A stretch of DNA of 64,000 nt. Origin: Azoarcus sp031546845 (lineage in GTDB: Bacteria > Pseudomonadota > Gammaproteobacteria > Burkholderiales > Rhodocyclaceae). This document shows, piece after piece, positions 10,945-20,138 of this stretch. A program made the translations under genes and the position numbers. The notes beneath the pieces are model-generated. The model saw nothing but the letters and a program-made list of their open reading frames with translations, made no database searches and was not told the origin of the DNA. The stretch's first letter is position 1, and the number at the start of each line of letters is the position of its first letter. The DNA lies in assembly GCA_031546845.1 (NCBI GenBank), contig JAVBJT010000030.1:44398-108397 (forward strand). The letters are read 5' to 3'.

Positions 10945-11102
10945 GATGTTCGACCTTTTTATGTGCGGGTTCATGTACGGGTAAGGGCACGGATACCGGC
11001 CGGTTCGCCTGGTGATGACGGCGAGATAGAGTTGCCTATCGTGCCACGCGTTTCCTGTTACGTGCGCCATGGGATGAAACAAAGCGTGACAGGCCGCCCG
11101 CT

Positions 11103-11486
11103 TCAGCCGCGCAGGGCGTTGAACAGCGTATAGCCGCCCCAGGTCAGCGCCAGCGAGCCGAACACGTGCAGCCCCATGTGCAGACTCAGCCACCCCCAGG
11201 CGCCGCGCTGAACGAGGTGAAAGGCTTCCGCCGAAAATGTGGAAAACGTCGTCAGGCCGCCGAGAAATCCCGTCGTCAGCAATACCTGCATGGCCGGTGG
11301 AATGGCCGGCCAATTGTGTATAACGCCGAGCACGACGCCCATCAACAGACCGCCGAGCCAATTCGCCGCCAGTGTTCCCATGGGCAGCAGCGGAAATGCC
11401 GCGTTGAGCAAGGCGCCCAGACCCCAACGCAGCCAGGCGCCACACGCAGCGCCCGCGCCGATGGCGAAGAAGGCGGGTAGGTTCAT
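11103..11486 (-). CDS. crcB: Fluoride ion channel CrcB/FluC
   Basis: A 127-residue membrane protein with four hydrophobic helices, the usual size for a FluC subunit that works as an antiparallel dimer exporting fluoride. Family motifs are present: GAWLRW near the start, GTLAANWLGG, and GFLGGLTTFSTFSAE, which carries the Phe/Thr track residues. It lies 25 bases downstream of an unrecognised membrane-protein gene on the same strand, so they may be cotranscribed. I see no fluoride riboswitch motif immediately upstream. Confidence 0.93.
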   Translation of the reverse strand: MNLPAFFAIGAGAACGAWLRWGLGALLNAAFPLLPMGTLAANWLGGLLMGVVLGVIHNWPAIPPAMQVLLTTGFLGGLTTFSTFSAEAFHLVQRGAWGWLSLHMGLHVFGSLALTWGGYTLFNALRG

Positions 11487-11511
11487 CGCAGCGTTTTCCC
11501 TTGCAAGGAGA

Positions 11512-12066
11512 TCAAGCCCTTTGTACCGCGTGCGCTACGCGATGGCGGTAGCGAAAGTGAAACATCCAGGCGAATGGAACGGCAAGCACGCTGCCAAGAT
11601 AGGCGGCGTTATGCATATAGCCAGCGCAGATGAAGCGGCGCGGCTGTTCAAGCCCTTCGGGGACGAACCAGCCGGTGCCGGTGTAGTACGAAAGATCGAG
11701 GGCCGTTGTCTTGAAAAAGCCGGCGGCCAGCCCGGTCAGTGCGCAAATAAGCGTGATGCCGGCCATGAGTGCCAGGGAGAGCAGCAGCGCCTTGCGCATA
11801 TGAACGGCACGCGGATGAATGAAGCCGGCGACGCCGGTCAATAGCCCGAGTGGAATGCCCATCGACCAGGAGGCGAGAAAGCCGACCTGCGCCGCGCGAA
11901 TCCGCTCCGGTATGTCCGCGTCGAGCAGATTGAACTGGGCGAATTTGAATCGGGTGAAATATTCGCTGGAAACGGTGTAGCTGATTTGATCGTGCAGCGC
12001 GCCGAAAGCCCCCGAGGCAAGCACGGCGAGGAGGAGAAAGGCGATGAAGGCGACGATTTTCTGCAT
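11512..12066 (-). CDS. Small integral membrane protein, function unknown
   Basis: A 184-residue protein with about four hydrophobic segments (residues near 4-22, 65-85, 95-116 and 150-168). The soluble stretch after the first helix reads DQISYTVSSEYFTRFKFAQF, which looks like a conserved, possibly periplasmic signature. I do not recognise the family. It is cotranscribed with crcB (25-base gap), but nothing in the sequence ties it to fluoride. Codon use matches its neighbours and the frame is intact. Confidence 0.75.
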   Translation of the reverse strand: MQKIVAFIAFLLLAVLASGAFGALHDQISYTVSSEYFTRFKFAQFNLLDADIPERIRAAQVGFLASWSMGIPLGLLTGVAGFIHPRAVHMRKALLLSLALMAGITLICALTGLAAGFFKTTALDLSYYTGTGWFVPEGLEQPRRFICAGYMHNAAYLGSVLAVPFAWMFHFRYRHRVAHAVQRA

Positions 12067-12288
12067 GCTGTGTGTGGTGCCGGTGTGTGGCTGGGTGTTG
12101 AATCCCCTGGTTTGAGTCAGGCTGGGGTGGCCTGTGTGGCAATTTGTCGATAATAGCGTTCCTCGGCCTCGACGGGCGGAATGTCGCCGGTGGGTTCCAG
12201 AAGCCGGGAATTTATCTGTTCTCAGTGGATAAGCGTTGGGTTCGCGCTATTCTTGCGCTTTCGTGCTCTCGCTTGCCGTTGCTCGTTT

Positions 12289-15069
12289 ATGCCGTCTCTT
12301 TCCCGCTTTTTTCCGTTCCGTGTGCGATCGGCTTTCGTCGCTGTGCTGGGTTCCGCTGTATGCCTTTATGCCTGCGGCGACACCAATTCGACCAAGAGCA
12401 CTGTGGCCGCTCCCACGGCGGCCCCGTCCGCACCGGCATCCGTACCCGCCCCGGTCCCAACTCCAGCTCAAATTGCAACGCCCGCGCCGGAACAGACTGT
12501 GCAGCGGATCGAGCGTCTGCTTGCCGCGCTGCTCGCCGATTACCGGCGGATCATCGTGCTCCTGGCGGATGAAAAAAGCCTCCCCGCCGCGGAATTACAG
12601 GTCGCAAATTCGGTTGGGCAGATGTTGTTCCATGGCAATCAACTGCGTACCGAGGAGTTGGCGCAGAGCTTTGACACGCTGCTCGCAGCGTCGGACGGCG
12701 AACGGTTTGCGCGAATTTCCGGCCTGCTCGACTACATCGAGTCGGGGCCGGACATGTTCGATGCCGACCGGCTTGCATTCCGCGAAGTGCTGCGCAATCT
12801 GCAGGCGAGCATCGCGAAGGATTCGGCGCTGCCGGCGATCAAGCTGCACAAGCGTATCGGCGAGGATCTGGATGCGATCGGCGAAATCGAACGCAACTAC
12901 AACAAGGAGATCACGCAGATATTCAGCCGCTTCGTGCCACGGGCGATTCCGCTCAAGCGCGAGCGGTGGGACGAATATGTCGCCTTTCTGCAGAAACACT
13001 ATCAGCGCGAACAGGTTCTCAAAGAGTACGGCGTCATCGTGCCCTACGCGTTGCCGCCCGGAGGCGACGAGGAGCGCGAGATTTTTGGGCGCCAACTGCC
13101 GCCCAAAACCTTGGTGCTGACCTTCGATGACGGTCCGCACCGGGCCTACACCGAGGAAATCAGCGCGATCCTCAAGCAATACGACGTGCCGGCGGTGTTC
13201 TTCGAGGTAGGCCGCAATCTTGGTACGGTTCAGAAGGATGGTGGCACGAAACTGGCGCCGACCGCGAAGATCAGCCGTCGGCTGGTTGAAGAAGGCTACG
13301 CCGTCGGCAATCACAGCCTGACGCACGCACAGCTTTCCAAGGAGCACGGCGAGGGGCTGAAGACCGAAATTCTCGATACCGACAAGCTGCTGCAGGCGGT
13401 CGACCCAAAACGCGCGCCGCTATTCCGTTTTCCGTACGGCGCGCGCAATGCCGAGGGGTTGCAGATGCTTTCGGTCGCGCACCTCAAGTCGGTTATGTGG
13501 AACATCGACTCACTCGATTGGGCCGACCCGGTGCCGTCCTCCATTGCCGACCGCGTGTTGCGCACGGTGGATAAGGAAGGGCGCGGCATCGTTCTTTTCC
13601 ACGACATCCACGAGCGCTCGGTCAAGGCGCTACCGCTGGTGCTCGACCGTCTCATCGCGGAGGGCTACCGTTTTGCCGAGTGGGACGGTAAGGGTTTCTC
13701 GCTGCCACAGGCGAAGCCGGGCCAGACGGTGGACAAGAGCCGCGCCGAAACCGTTACCGGTCTTGCCGGGGATGCACGGAGTGCGTGGGCGATCGTCATC
13801 GGCATCGATGACTACCGCAAATGGCCGAAACTCCAATACGCCGCCGCGGATGCCGATGCGGTCGGACAGATGCTGACCGAAAAACTCGGTTTCCCGGCCG
13901 CGCAAGTGATGGTGCTCAAAAACGAGGAAGCGACCCGCAATAACATCCTTGCTGCCTTTCACGACCGGCTGGTGCACGGCGGTGTGAAGAAGGACGACCG
14001 CGTTTTTGTGTTCTTTGCCGGCCATGGCGCTACGCGCAAGCTCGCGTCGGGCCGCGACCTCGGCTACATCGTGCCGGCCGATTCCGACCCGGAGCAGTTC
14101 GCCAGCGATGCGATTCCGATGACCGAAATCCAGAACATCGCCGAGGGTCTGCCGGCCAAGCATGTGCTGTTCGTCATGGACGCGTGCTACAGCGGCCTTG
14201 GTTTGACGCGCGGCGGCGGCTCGCGGGACAGCAACTTCCTGCGCGAAAATGCGAAGCGAATCGGGCGGCAGATGCTGACCGCCGGCGGCGCCGATCAACT
14301 GGTGGCCGACGGCGGCCCGAACGGACACTCGATCTTTACCTGGATTCTGTTGCAGGCGCTTGCCGGCAAGGCTGATCTGAACGGCGACGGTTTCATCACG
14401 GCGACCGAACTGGCCGCTTACATGGCGCCGGCGGTATCCGCCGTGGCGCAGCAGGCGCCGGCGTTCGGCAGCCTGCCCGGTTCGCAGGGCGGCGAGTTTG
14501 TGTTCACGCTGCCCGGTGAAACGGAATTCCTGACCGCCGATTCGGGGCAGCTTTCCAAGGCAGCGATTGAACTGAACAACAAGGTGGACGCTATTTCGCC
14601 GTCCGAGGACGGCGCACCGAAGGCGGCGCCGGTGATGGTCAAGGATCTGCAAGGCGAGGCGCGCAAGCTCGTGCTGCCGCAGCCGGTGGGCACGTCGGCA
14701 CGCCAGAAGGCGCAGCGCGCCAATGATCGCGGCCTGCAGCTCTACAAGGAGAAGGACTACGAGCAGGCTGAAGCGCAATTCACCGAGGCGCTCAAGCTGC
14801 GTCCCGACTTTGCACTCGCCGCCAATAACCTCGGCTTCGTCTATTACAAGCAGGAAAAATACCGCGAGGCGGTACGTTGGTTCGAGAACACGCTGAAAAT
14901 GGACCCGTCGCGCGCCGTTGCGTATCTGAATCTCGGCGATGCCTACACGCATCTCGGCGAGCGCGGCAGCGCCGAAAAGGCTTATCGCACCTACCTTGAA
15001 CTCTTGCCCAACGGCAGCGCCGCGGATCAGGTGCGGCAGAAGCTCGGGCAAAGCGCGGGGGAAGGTTGA
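12289..15069 (+). CDS. Lipoprotein fusing polysaccharide deacetylase, caspase-like protease and TPRs
   Basis: A 926-residue protein, start ATG 12289, with a signal peptide ending in the lipobox LYAC (FVAVLGSAVCLYACGDTN). After a Pro/Ala linker and a helical region comes a NodB-type carbohydrate esterase domain. It has LTFDDGPH near residue 278, a metal-binding GNHSLTH, FRFPYGARN and VLFHDIHE. Next is a peptidase C14 (metacaspase-like) domain from AWAIVIGIDDYRKW, with catalytic His in FFAGHG (near 575) and catalytic Cys in DACYSG (near 630). The C-terminus holds at least two to three TPRs (NDRGLQLYKEKDYEQAEAQF onward, near 809-920). The catalytic motifs of both enzymes look intact. I infer an envelope protein that modifies a glycan and carries a protease activity. 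The partner and trigger are unknown. Confidence 0.88.
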   Translation: MPSLSRFFPFRVRSAFVAVLGSAVCLYACGDTNSTKSTVAAPTAAPSAPASVPAPVPTPAQIATPAPEQTVQRIERLLAALLADYRRIIVLLADEKSLPAAELQVANSVGQMLFHGNQLRTEELAQSFDTLLAASDGERFARISGLLDYIESGPDMFDADRLAFREVLRNLQASIAKDSALPAIKLHKRIGEDLDAIGEIERNYNKEITQIFSRFVPRAIPLKRERWDEYVAFLQKHYQREQVLKEYGVIVPYALPPGGDEEREIFGRQLPPKTLVLTFDDGPHRAYTEEISAILKQYDVPAVFFEVGRNLGTVQKDGGTKLAPTAKISRRLVEEGYAVGNHSLTHAQLSKEHGEGLKTEILDTDKLLQAVDPKRAPLFRFPYGARNAEGLQMLSVAHLKSVMWNIDSLDWADPVPSSIADRVLRTVDKEGRGIVLFHDIHERSVKALPLVLDRLIAEGYRFAEWDGKGFSLPQAKPGQTVDKSRAETVTGLAGDARSAWAIVIGIDDYRKWPKLQYAAADADAVGQMLTEKLGFPAAQVMVLKNEEATRNNILAAFHDRLVHGGVKKDDRVFVFFAGHGATRKLASGRDLGYIVPADSDPEQFASDAIPMTEIQNIAEGLPAKHVLFVMDACYSGLGLTRGGGSRDSNFLRENAKRIGRQMLTAGGADQLVADGGPNGHSIFTWILLQALAGKADLNGDGFITATELAAYMAPAVSAVAQQAPAFGSLPGSQGGEFVFTLPGETEFLTADSGQLSKAAIELNNKVDAISPSEDGAPKAAPVMVKDLQGEARKLVLPQPVGTSARQKAQRANDRGLQLYKEKDYEQAEAQFTEALKLRPDFALAANNLGFVYYKQEKYREAVRWFENTLKMDPSRAVAYLNLGDAYTHLGERGSAEKAYRTYLELLPNGSAADQVRQKLGQSAGEG

Positions 15070-15239
15070 AACGGGGCCTTTTCAAATTATCGGGGGCGTG
15101 ACGGCGGCATTCATTGGGCGATCCTGGAGGATGCTTTTGGCCGCCGTGCCGGCAAAAGCCGGCTACCGAGGGGGGATCGGCTACAATCCGCGCGTGTGCA
15201 ACCTGGAGCAGCCATGCTCCGATACCTTTCCCCGAGCCG

Positions 15240-16973
15240 ATGACTTCGACCGATAAGCAAGACGGCGCCGTTGCGCCGAGCAACTTCATCCGCAACCTGA
15301 TCGACGACGATAACCGCAGCGGCAAGTGGGGTGGGCGCGTCGAAACCCGCTTTCCGCCGGAGCCGAACGGCTACCTGCACTACGGCCACGCGAAGTCGAT
15401 CTGCCTCAACTTCGGCCTGGCCGTGAGCTACGGCGGCAGTTGCCATCTGCGCTTCGACGACACCAATCCGGAGAAGGAAGAGCAGGAATATGCCGATTCG
15501 ATCATCGAGGCGGTGAAATGGCTCGGTTTCGACTGGGGCAAGCATCTGTACCACGCCTCGGATTATTTCGAAACCATGTACCAGTGCGCGCAAAGCCTGA
15601 TCCGGGCCGGCAAGGCGTATGTCGATTCGCTGCCCGCCGAGGAAATGCGCGCGCTGCGCGGCACCTTGACCGAGCCGGGCAAGAACAGCCCCTGGCGTGA
15701 TCGCGCCGTGGAGGAAAGCCTCGATCTGTTCGCGCGCATGCGCACCGGCGAATTTGCCGACGGCACGCATGTGCTGCGGGCGAAGATTGACATGGCGCAC
15801 CCCAACATCAACCTGCGCGATCCGGCGATCTACCGCATCCGCAAGGCGAGCCACCACCGCACCGGCGATGCGTGGAACATCTACCCGATGTATACCTTCG
15901 CGCATCCGATCGAGGATGCGATCGAAAACATCACCCACTCGATCTGCACGCTCGAATTCGAAGACCAGCGCCCGTTCTACGACTGGCTGCTCGACGCGCT
16001 GGCTGAAGCCGGCCACTTTCCGCGCCCGCTGCCGCAGCAGATCGAATTCGCCCGCCTTAATCTGAGCTACGTCGTGCTGTCCAAGCGCAAGCTCATCGAA
16101 CTGGTGAGCAAAAGCCATGTGGACGGCTGGGACGATCCGCGCCTGCCCACGCTCATCGGCGCGCGCCGGCGCGGCTTTACCGCCGAGGGCTTTCATCGCT
16201 TTACCGAACGCATTGGCGTTTCCAAGGCGGATTCGTGGATCGACATCAGCGTGCTTGAGGAATGCATGCGCGAGCACCTGAACGAAACCGCGCCGCGCCG
16301 CGTTGCCGTGCTCGATCCGCTGAAACTGGTGCTGACCAACTACCCCGAGGGCGAATCGGAGTTGTGCCAAGCGCCCAACCACCCGCTCAAGCCCGAGCTG
16401 GGCAAGCGCGACATGCCGTTCGGGCGCGAATTGTGGATCGAGCGCGAGGATTTTCAGGAACAACCGGCGAAGGGCTTCCACCGCCTCTACCCCGGCAACC
16501 TGGTGCGCCTGCGCTACGGCTACGTGGTGCGCTGCACCGGCTGCGAAAAGGATGCGGACGGCAATGTCGTCGCCGTGCTTGCCGAATATCTGCCCGACTC
16601 CAAATCCGGCACACCGGGCGCGGACAACTACAAGGTCAAGGGTAATCTGCACTGGGTTGGCGCTGCGCACGCCTACCGTGCCGAAGTGCGCCTGTACGAC
16701 CGCCTGTTCGCCTACCCCTATCCCGGCCAGCGCCGCGAGGGCGATGCGGCGGATGCCGAGCGCGACTTCCTTGATGACATCAACCCGGACTCCAAGCGCG
16801 TTATCACCGCCTGCCTTGAGCCTGCGCTGAAAGAGGCGCGGCCGGAAGAGCGCTTCCAGTTCGAGCGCCACGGCTACTTCATCGCCGACCGCGTCGATTC
16901 CAAGGCCGGCGAGCCGGTGTTCAACCGCACGGTGGCCTTGAAGGATTCGTGGGCGAAAGCGGGAACGAAATAA
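15240..16973 (+). CDS. glnS: Glutaminyl-tRNA synthetase
   Basis: A 577-residue class I aminoacyl-tRNA synthetase charging tRNA-Gln. The HIGH-type motif is in PEPNGYLHYGHAKSI and the KMSKS-type motif in YVVLSKRKLI. FDDTNPEKE and the C-terminal anticodon-binding beta-barrels (FHRLYPGNLVRLRYGYVV) are typical of GlnRS. Length fits the family. ATG 15240 gives the normal N-terminus (SNFIRNLIDDD); an upstream in-frame start at 15114 adds unconserved sequence. It stands between the caspase fusion and an efflux operon with no obvious functional link. Confidence 0.97.
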   Translation: MTSTDKQDGAVAPSNFIRNLIDDDNRSGKWGGRVETRFPPEPNGYLHYGHAKSICLNFGLAVSYGGSCHLRFDDTNPEKEEQEYADSIIEAVKWLGFDWGKHLYHASDYFETMYQCAQSLIRAGKAYVDSLPAEEMRALRGTLTEPGKNSPWRDRAVEESLDLFARMRTGEFADGTHVLRAKIDMAHPNINLRDPAIYRIRKASHHRTGDAWNIYPMYTFAHPIEDAIENITHSICTLEFEDQRPFYDWLLDALAEAGHFPRPLPQQIEFARLNLSYVVLSKRKLIELVSKSHVDGWDDPRLPTLIGARRRGFTAEGFHRFTERIGVSKADSWIDISVLEECMREHLNETAPRRVAVLDPLKLVLTNYPEGESELCQAPNHPLKPELGKRDMPFGRELWIEREDFQEQPAKGFHRLYPGNLVRLRYGYVVRCTGCEKDADGNVVAVLAEYLPDSKSGTPGADNYKVKGNLHWVGAAHAYRAEVRLYDRLFAYPYPGQRREGDAADAERDFLDDINPDSKRVITACLEPALKEARPEERFQFERHGYFIADRVDSKAGEPVFNRTVALKDSWAKAGTK

Positions 16974-17028
16974 ATGGACCGGGCAGGCCAGCGTTGATGC
17001 CAACCAATCGCTGGCCGATCGCCGACCG

Positions 17029-18180
17029 ATGAAAACCCTCCGTCGCCTTGCTGTTTTTCTTCTTGTGCTCGTCGCGCTTGCCGCCGCCGGCTGGTGGATG
17101 GCGCGGCCCAAGCCGGTGGTGGTGGTTGTGCATGAAGTCGCGCGTGGCAAGGTCGAGGCCACGTTGTCGAACACGCGCGCGGGCGAAATCGAAGCCTGCC
17201 AGCGCACCAAGATGTCCACCATCATCGGCGGGCGCATCGATTTTCTTGGCGTTAAGGAAGGCGACCGCGTTCAGGCCGGGCAGGTGCTGATGAAGCTGTG
17301 GAACGACGACCTCGAAGCCCATCTCGCGGTCAATCGTGCCCAGCTTGATGCCGCCACTCGGCGCGCGCAGCAATCCTGCGCGCTGGCCGACAACGCCGAT
17401 AGCGAAGCCGCGCGCCAGGCCGAATTGGTCAAGCGCGGCTTTGTTTCCGCCAGCGCCGAGGAAAAAATCCGCTTCGAAGCCCGCGCGCTGCGCGCCGCCT
17501 GCAACAGCGCCCAGGCCGACGCCGTCACGGCGCGGGCGCAGATCGACGCCACCACCACCGATCGCCAGCGCACCATGCTTATCGCCCCCTTCGCCGGCAC
17601 GGTGGCGAAAATCACCGGCGAGTTAGGCGAATACTCCACCCCTTCGCCGCCGGGCGTGCCGACGCCGCCGGCCGTCGACCTCATCGACGATTCCTGCCTG
17701 TACGTCAAAGCGCCGATGGACGAAGTCGACGCCCCCAAGATCCAGCCCGGCCAGTCCGTGCGGATCAAGCTCGACGCGCTGCCGGACAAAGCCTATGCAG
17801 GCCACGTCAAGCGCATCGCCCCCTACATCACGGCGGTGGAAAAGCAGGCGCGCACCGTCGAAGTGGATGTCGACTTCGACCGCCCGGACGAGGCCAAAGG
17901 CATGCTCGTCGGCTACAGCGTGGATGTGGAAATCGTCCTCGACAGCCGCGCCGACGTTCCGCGTATTCCCACCAGCGCGCTGCGCGAAGGCAACCGCGTG
18001 CTCGTTCTCGGCGCAGACGGCACGCTCGCCGAGCGCACGGTGAAAACCGGCGTGGCCAACTGGGAATACACCGAAATCGTCGATGGCCTGACCGCCGGCG
18101 AGCGCGTCGTCACCTCGCTCGAACGCGAAGGGGTCAAGGCCGGCGCCCACGCCGTCGCCGAAACGGCACCCGCGCGCTGA
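17029..18180 (+). CDS. Periplasmic adaptor (HlyD/MacA-type membrane fusion protein)
   Basis: A 383-residue protein with one N-terminal membrane helix (MKTLRRLAVFLLVLVALAAAG) anchoring it in the inner membrane. A lipoyl-like half (GRIDFLGVKEGDRVQAGQ), an Ala-rich helical hairpin, the second lipoyl half (TMLIAPFAGTVAKITGELGE), beta-barrel and membrane-proximal domains follow. This is the RND/ABC adaptor fold. It is 8 bases from an ABC ATPase, so the pair belongs to a MacAB-like exporter whose permeases lie further on at 21.7-24.1 kb. Substrate unknown. Confidence 0.88.
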   Translation: MKTLRRLAVFLLVLVALAAAGWWMARPKPVVVVVHEVARGKVEATLSNTRAGEIEACQRTKMSTIIGGRIDFLGVKEGDRVQAGQVLMKLWNDDLEAHLAVNRAQLDAATRRAQQSCALADNADSEAARQAELVKRGFVSASAEEKIRFEARALRAACNSAQADAVTARAQIDATTTDRQRTMLIAPFAGTVAKITGELGEYSTPSPPGVPTPPAVDLIDDSCLYVKAPMDEVDAPKIQPGQSVRIKLDALPDKAYAGHVKRIAPYITAVEKQARTVEVDVDFDRPDEAKGMLVGYSVDVEIVLDSRADVPRIPTSALREGNRVLVLGADGTLAERTVKTGVANWEYTEIVDGLTAGERVVTSLEREGVKAGAHAVAETAPAR

Positions 18181-18188
18181 CGCCGACG

Positions 18189-18878
18189 ATGGCGCAGATC
18201 GAACTCGACGGTATCGAACGCATCTTCACCCTCGGCGACAGCCAAGTGCATGCGCTGCACGCGGTCAGCACCACCATCGAAGCTGGCGAGTACGTTGCCG
18301 TCATGGGGCCGTCTGGCTCGGGCAAATCCACGCTACTCAACCTGCTCGGCCTGCTCGACCGTCCCAATGCCGGCACCTACCGCCTGGAAGGGCGCGACGT
18401 CACCCAGCTTTCCGCCGACAAACAGGCCGAGGTGCGGCGCAATCGCATCGGCTTCGTGTTCCAGTGCTTCCACCTTGTGCCCCGGCTGAGCGCGGCGGAA
18501 AACATCGCCCTGCCGATGACGCTTGCCGGCATGCCCGCTGCCGAGCGTAACGCCCGAGTCGCCCAGGCCTTGAAGGAATTCGGCCTCGACACCCGTGCCG
18601 GCCACCGTCCCGACGAACTCTCCGGCGGCCAGCGCCAGCGCGTTGCCATCGCCCGCGCCACCATCATGCGCCCGGCCATGCTCCTTGCCGACGAACCCAC
18701 CGGCAACCTGGACCGCGCCACCGGCCAGGAAGTCACCGATCTGCTCGAAGCCCTCAACGCCGCCGGCACCACCCTTATCGTCGTCACCCACGATCCCGCA
18801 ATGGGTGCTCGCGCCCGCAGATGCTTGTTGATGGAGGATGGGATGTTGAAGCAGGATGTGAGGAAGGGTGAGTTATGA
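18189..18878 (+). CDS. ABC exporter ATPase, MacB/LolD type
   Basis: A 229-residue nucleotide-binding protein. Walker A is GPSGSGKST, the signature is LSGGQRQRVAIARA, Walker B is MLLADEPTGNLD, and the His switch is VVTHDPAM. These match the MacB/LolD/FtsE group that drives FtsX-type permeases. The matching permeases are not next to it but about 2.8 kb downstream, beyond inserted genes. Its last codons and stop lie inside a 26-bp sequence repeated exactly at 20097-20122. Confidence 0.94.
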   Translation: MAQIELDGIERIFTLGDSQVHALHAVSTTIEAGEYVAVMGPSGSGKSTLLNLLGLLDRPNAGTYRLEGRDVTQLSADKQAEVRRNRIGFVFQCFHLVPRLSAAENIALPMTLAGMPAAERNARVAQALKEFGLDTRAGHRPDELSGGQRQRVAIARATIMRPAMLLADEPTGNLDRATGQEVTDLLEALNAAGTTLIVVTHDPAMGARARRCLLMEDGMLKQDVRKGEL

Positions 18879-18898
18879 TTTTCGCGTTTTATTCATGG
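18873..18898 (+). repeat. 26-bp direct repeat, copy 1
   Basis: Identical over 26 bases to 20097-20122, with the same orientation 1,224 bases apart. This copy begins in the last Leu codon and stop codon of the ABC ATPase. Together the copies bracket the transglutaminase-like gene and the Rhs mini-gene. Confidence 0.9.
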
Positions 18899-18936
18899 CC
18901 ACAAACATGCGCTCTGGTTTTTCACATCACTCTCCC

Positions 18937-19920
18937 ATGAAGCGTCTCCTCCCGTGGCTTTGCGCCATGCTGCTGGCGATAAGCCTTCCTGCCCTCGCGC
19001 AGCGTATTGCCGACGTTCCGGACGAGAACAACCGCGCCCTCCAAGCCCTGCTCACCTTGCCCGATGAGCAGATCGATCTGGCGGCCGCCAAGCTCACCAT
19101 CGACCACATGGTCGCTCCCGATATCGACGTCGCTGCCGCTCGCGCGCAACTCGATACGATGGCAAAACAGATTGCCTCTCGGCTTCCCGCCGACGCTTCC
19201 AGCCGGGATAAGCTCGACGCTCTGCGCGCCTACCTTTACCAGTCCGGCCCGTGGAACGACCATCGGCCCTTCCAGTACGACCTCGATGATCCCCTCGGGC
19301 GTAAGCTTCGCAGCAAGCTCCTGCCCACCTATCTCGCCACGCGCAAAGGCAACTGTGTTTCGATGCCTTTCCTCTTCCTTGTCCTCGGCCAAAAGCTCGG
19401 TCTCGACCTGAGCGCCTCCACCGCCCCGCACCACGTCTTCGTCAAATACCGCGACGACCAAGGCCGTTGGTACAACCTCGAAACCACCAGCGGCGCCGGT
19501 TTTACGCGCGACGCCTGGCTTCAGCAACAAATGCCCATGACCCCGCAGGCGCTTACCAACGGCCTCTATCTTCAGCCTCTGAGCAAAAAAGAAAGCGTCG
19601 TCGTCATGGCCAATACCCTGCTCGAGCACTACCAGGAAACAGGGCAATCGGAACGCATCATCGCCCAGGGCAAAGTAATGCTGTCCTACTACCCGGTCGA
19701 TGTGGCCACCATGCTGCATATAGGTTCGGCCTACTACAAACTCATCGAGCGCGATTTCGTGCGCCCCTACCCCAATCCCGCCGACATTCCACCGGAAAAA
19801 CGCGCGCGTTACCTCACGCTCAGCCAAGCCAACCAATATTGGTTCAAACAGGCCGAAACTCTGGGCTGGCGTCCCGATCCGGCCTACAGCCAAAACGCCG
19901 TAAATCCTGACACAAAGTAA
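18937..19920 (+). CDS. Exported transglutaminase-like (SirB1-type) protein
   Basis: A 327-residue protein, start ATG 18937, with signal peptide MKRLLPWLCAMLLAISLPALA. The central domain matches the SirB1 N-terminal/Transglut_core2 fold. A cysteine in GNCVSMPFLFLVLGQKLGL (about residue 139), the histidine of APHHVFVKY, and WYNLETTSGAGF supply the papain-like triad positions. The C-terminal third is helical and TPR-like (HIGSAYYKLIE, SQANQYWFKQAETLGW). SirB1-like proteins lack a well-defined reaction; I infer a periplasmic peptidase-like or scaffold protein. It sits inside the interrupted efflux operon, between the two copies of the 26-bp repeat. Confidence 0.75.
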   Translation: MKRLLPWLCAMLLAISLPALAQRIADVPDENNRALQALLTLPDEQIDLAAAKLTIDHMVAPDIDVAAARAQLDTMAKQIASRLPADASSRDKLDALRAYLYQSGPWNDHRPFQYDLDDPLGRKLRSKLLPTYLATRKGNCVSMPFLFLVLGQKLGLDLSASTAPHHVFVKYRDDQGRWYNLETTSGAGFTRDAWLQQQMPMTPQALTNGLYLQPLSKKESVVVMANTLLEHYQETGQSERIIAQGKVMLSYYPVDVATMLHIGSAYYKLIERDFVRPYPNPADIPPEKRARYLTLSQANQYWFKQAETLGWRPDPAYSQNAVNPDTK

Positions 19921-19956
19921 TAGCGAAGAACGGCAGACTCAAGGGAGAACAACAAT

Positions 19957-20085
19957 ATGCAACGGTTCGGATGCTTTTGGGCTCACTTATTTGTATTCGC
20001 CTTCATTGCTTGTGGCAGTAGTGCGTCGGCGCGCTATATTTCTTCCGATCCGATTGGGCTGGGGGGAGGCATCAATACTTATTGA
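19957..20085 (+). pseudogene. 42-residue ORF: signal peptide fused to an Rhs-core tip
   Basis: Starts at ATG 19957 after AGGGAG and encodes a hydrophobic leader (FVFAFIACGSSASA), then RYISSDPIGLGGGINTY and a stop. The last part is the Rhs-repeat-associated core signature. In intact proteins it continues with a YVxxNPxxxxDPxG segment, which is missing here. The same signature occurs in the Rhs protein at the right edge of the window (RYISSDPIGLEGGINTY). It is either a truncated stand-alone Rhs-tip protein or debris from Rhs recombination. The start, leader and binding site look functional. Confidence 0.6.
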
Positions 20086-20096
20086 GAAAGGATGCA

Positions 20097-20122
20097 TTAT
20101 GATTTTCGCGTTTTATTCATGG
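20097..20122 (+). repeat. 26-bp direct repeat, copy 2
   Basis: Exact copy of 18873-18898. It lies 12 bases after the stop codon of the Rhs mini-gene and 50 bases before the Tat-signal protein gene. I see no terminal inverted repeats or transposase nearby, so the repeat may record a duplication or a recombination event rather than transposition. Confidence 0.9.
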
Positions 20123-20138
20123 TCCAAAAAAGGGTTTT

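Noticed and set aside
15111..17237. Long open frame on the strand opposite glnS and the adaptor gene
   Set aside because: It mirrors codon positions of two well-recognised genes in GC-rich DNA and has the His/Arg/Ala-rich composition of an antisense shadow. The same holds for the long antisense frames opposite maeB (54498-56585) and pckG (56844-58910).
18873..20122. Insertion sequence bounded by the 26-bp repeats
   Set aside because: There is no transposase or integrase between the copies, no terminal inverted repeat, and 26 bp is longer than a usual target duplication.
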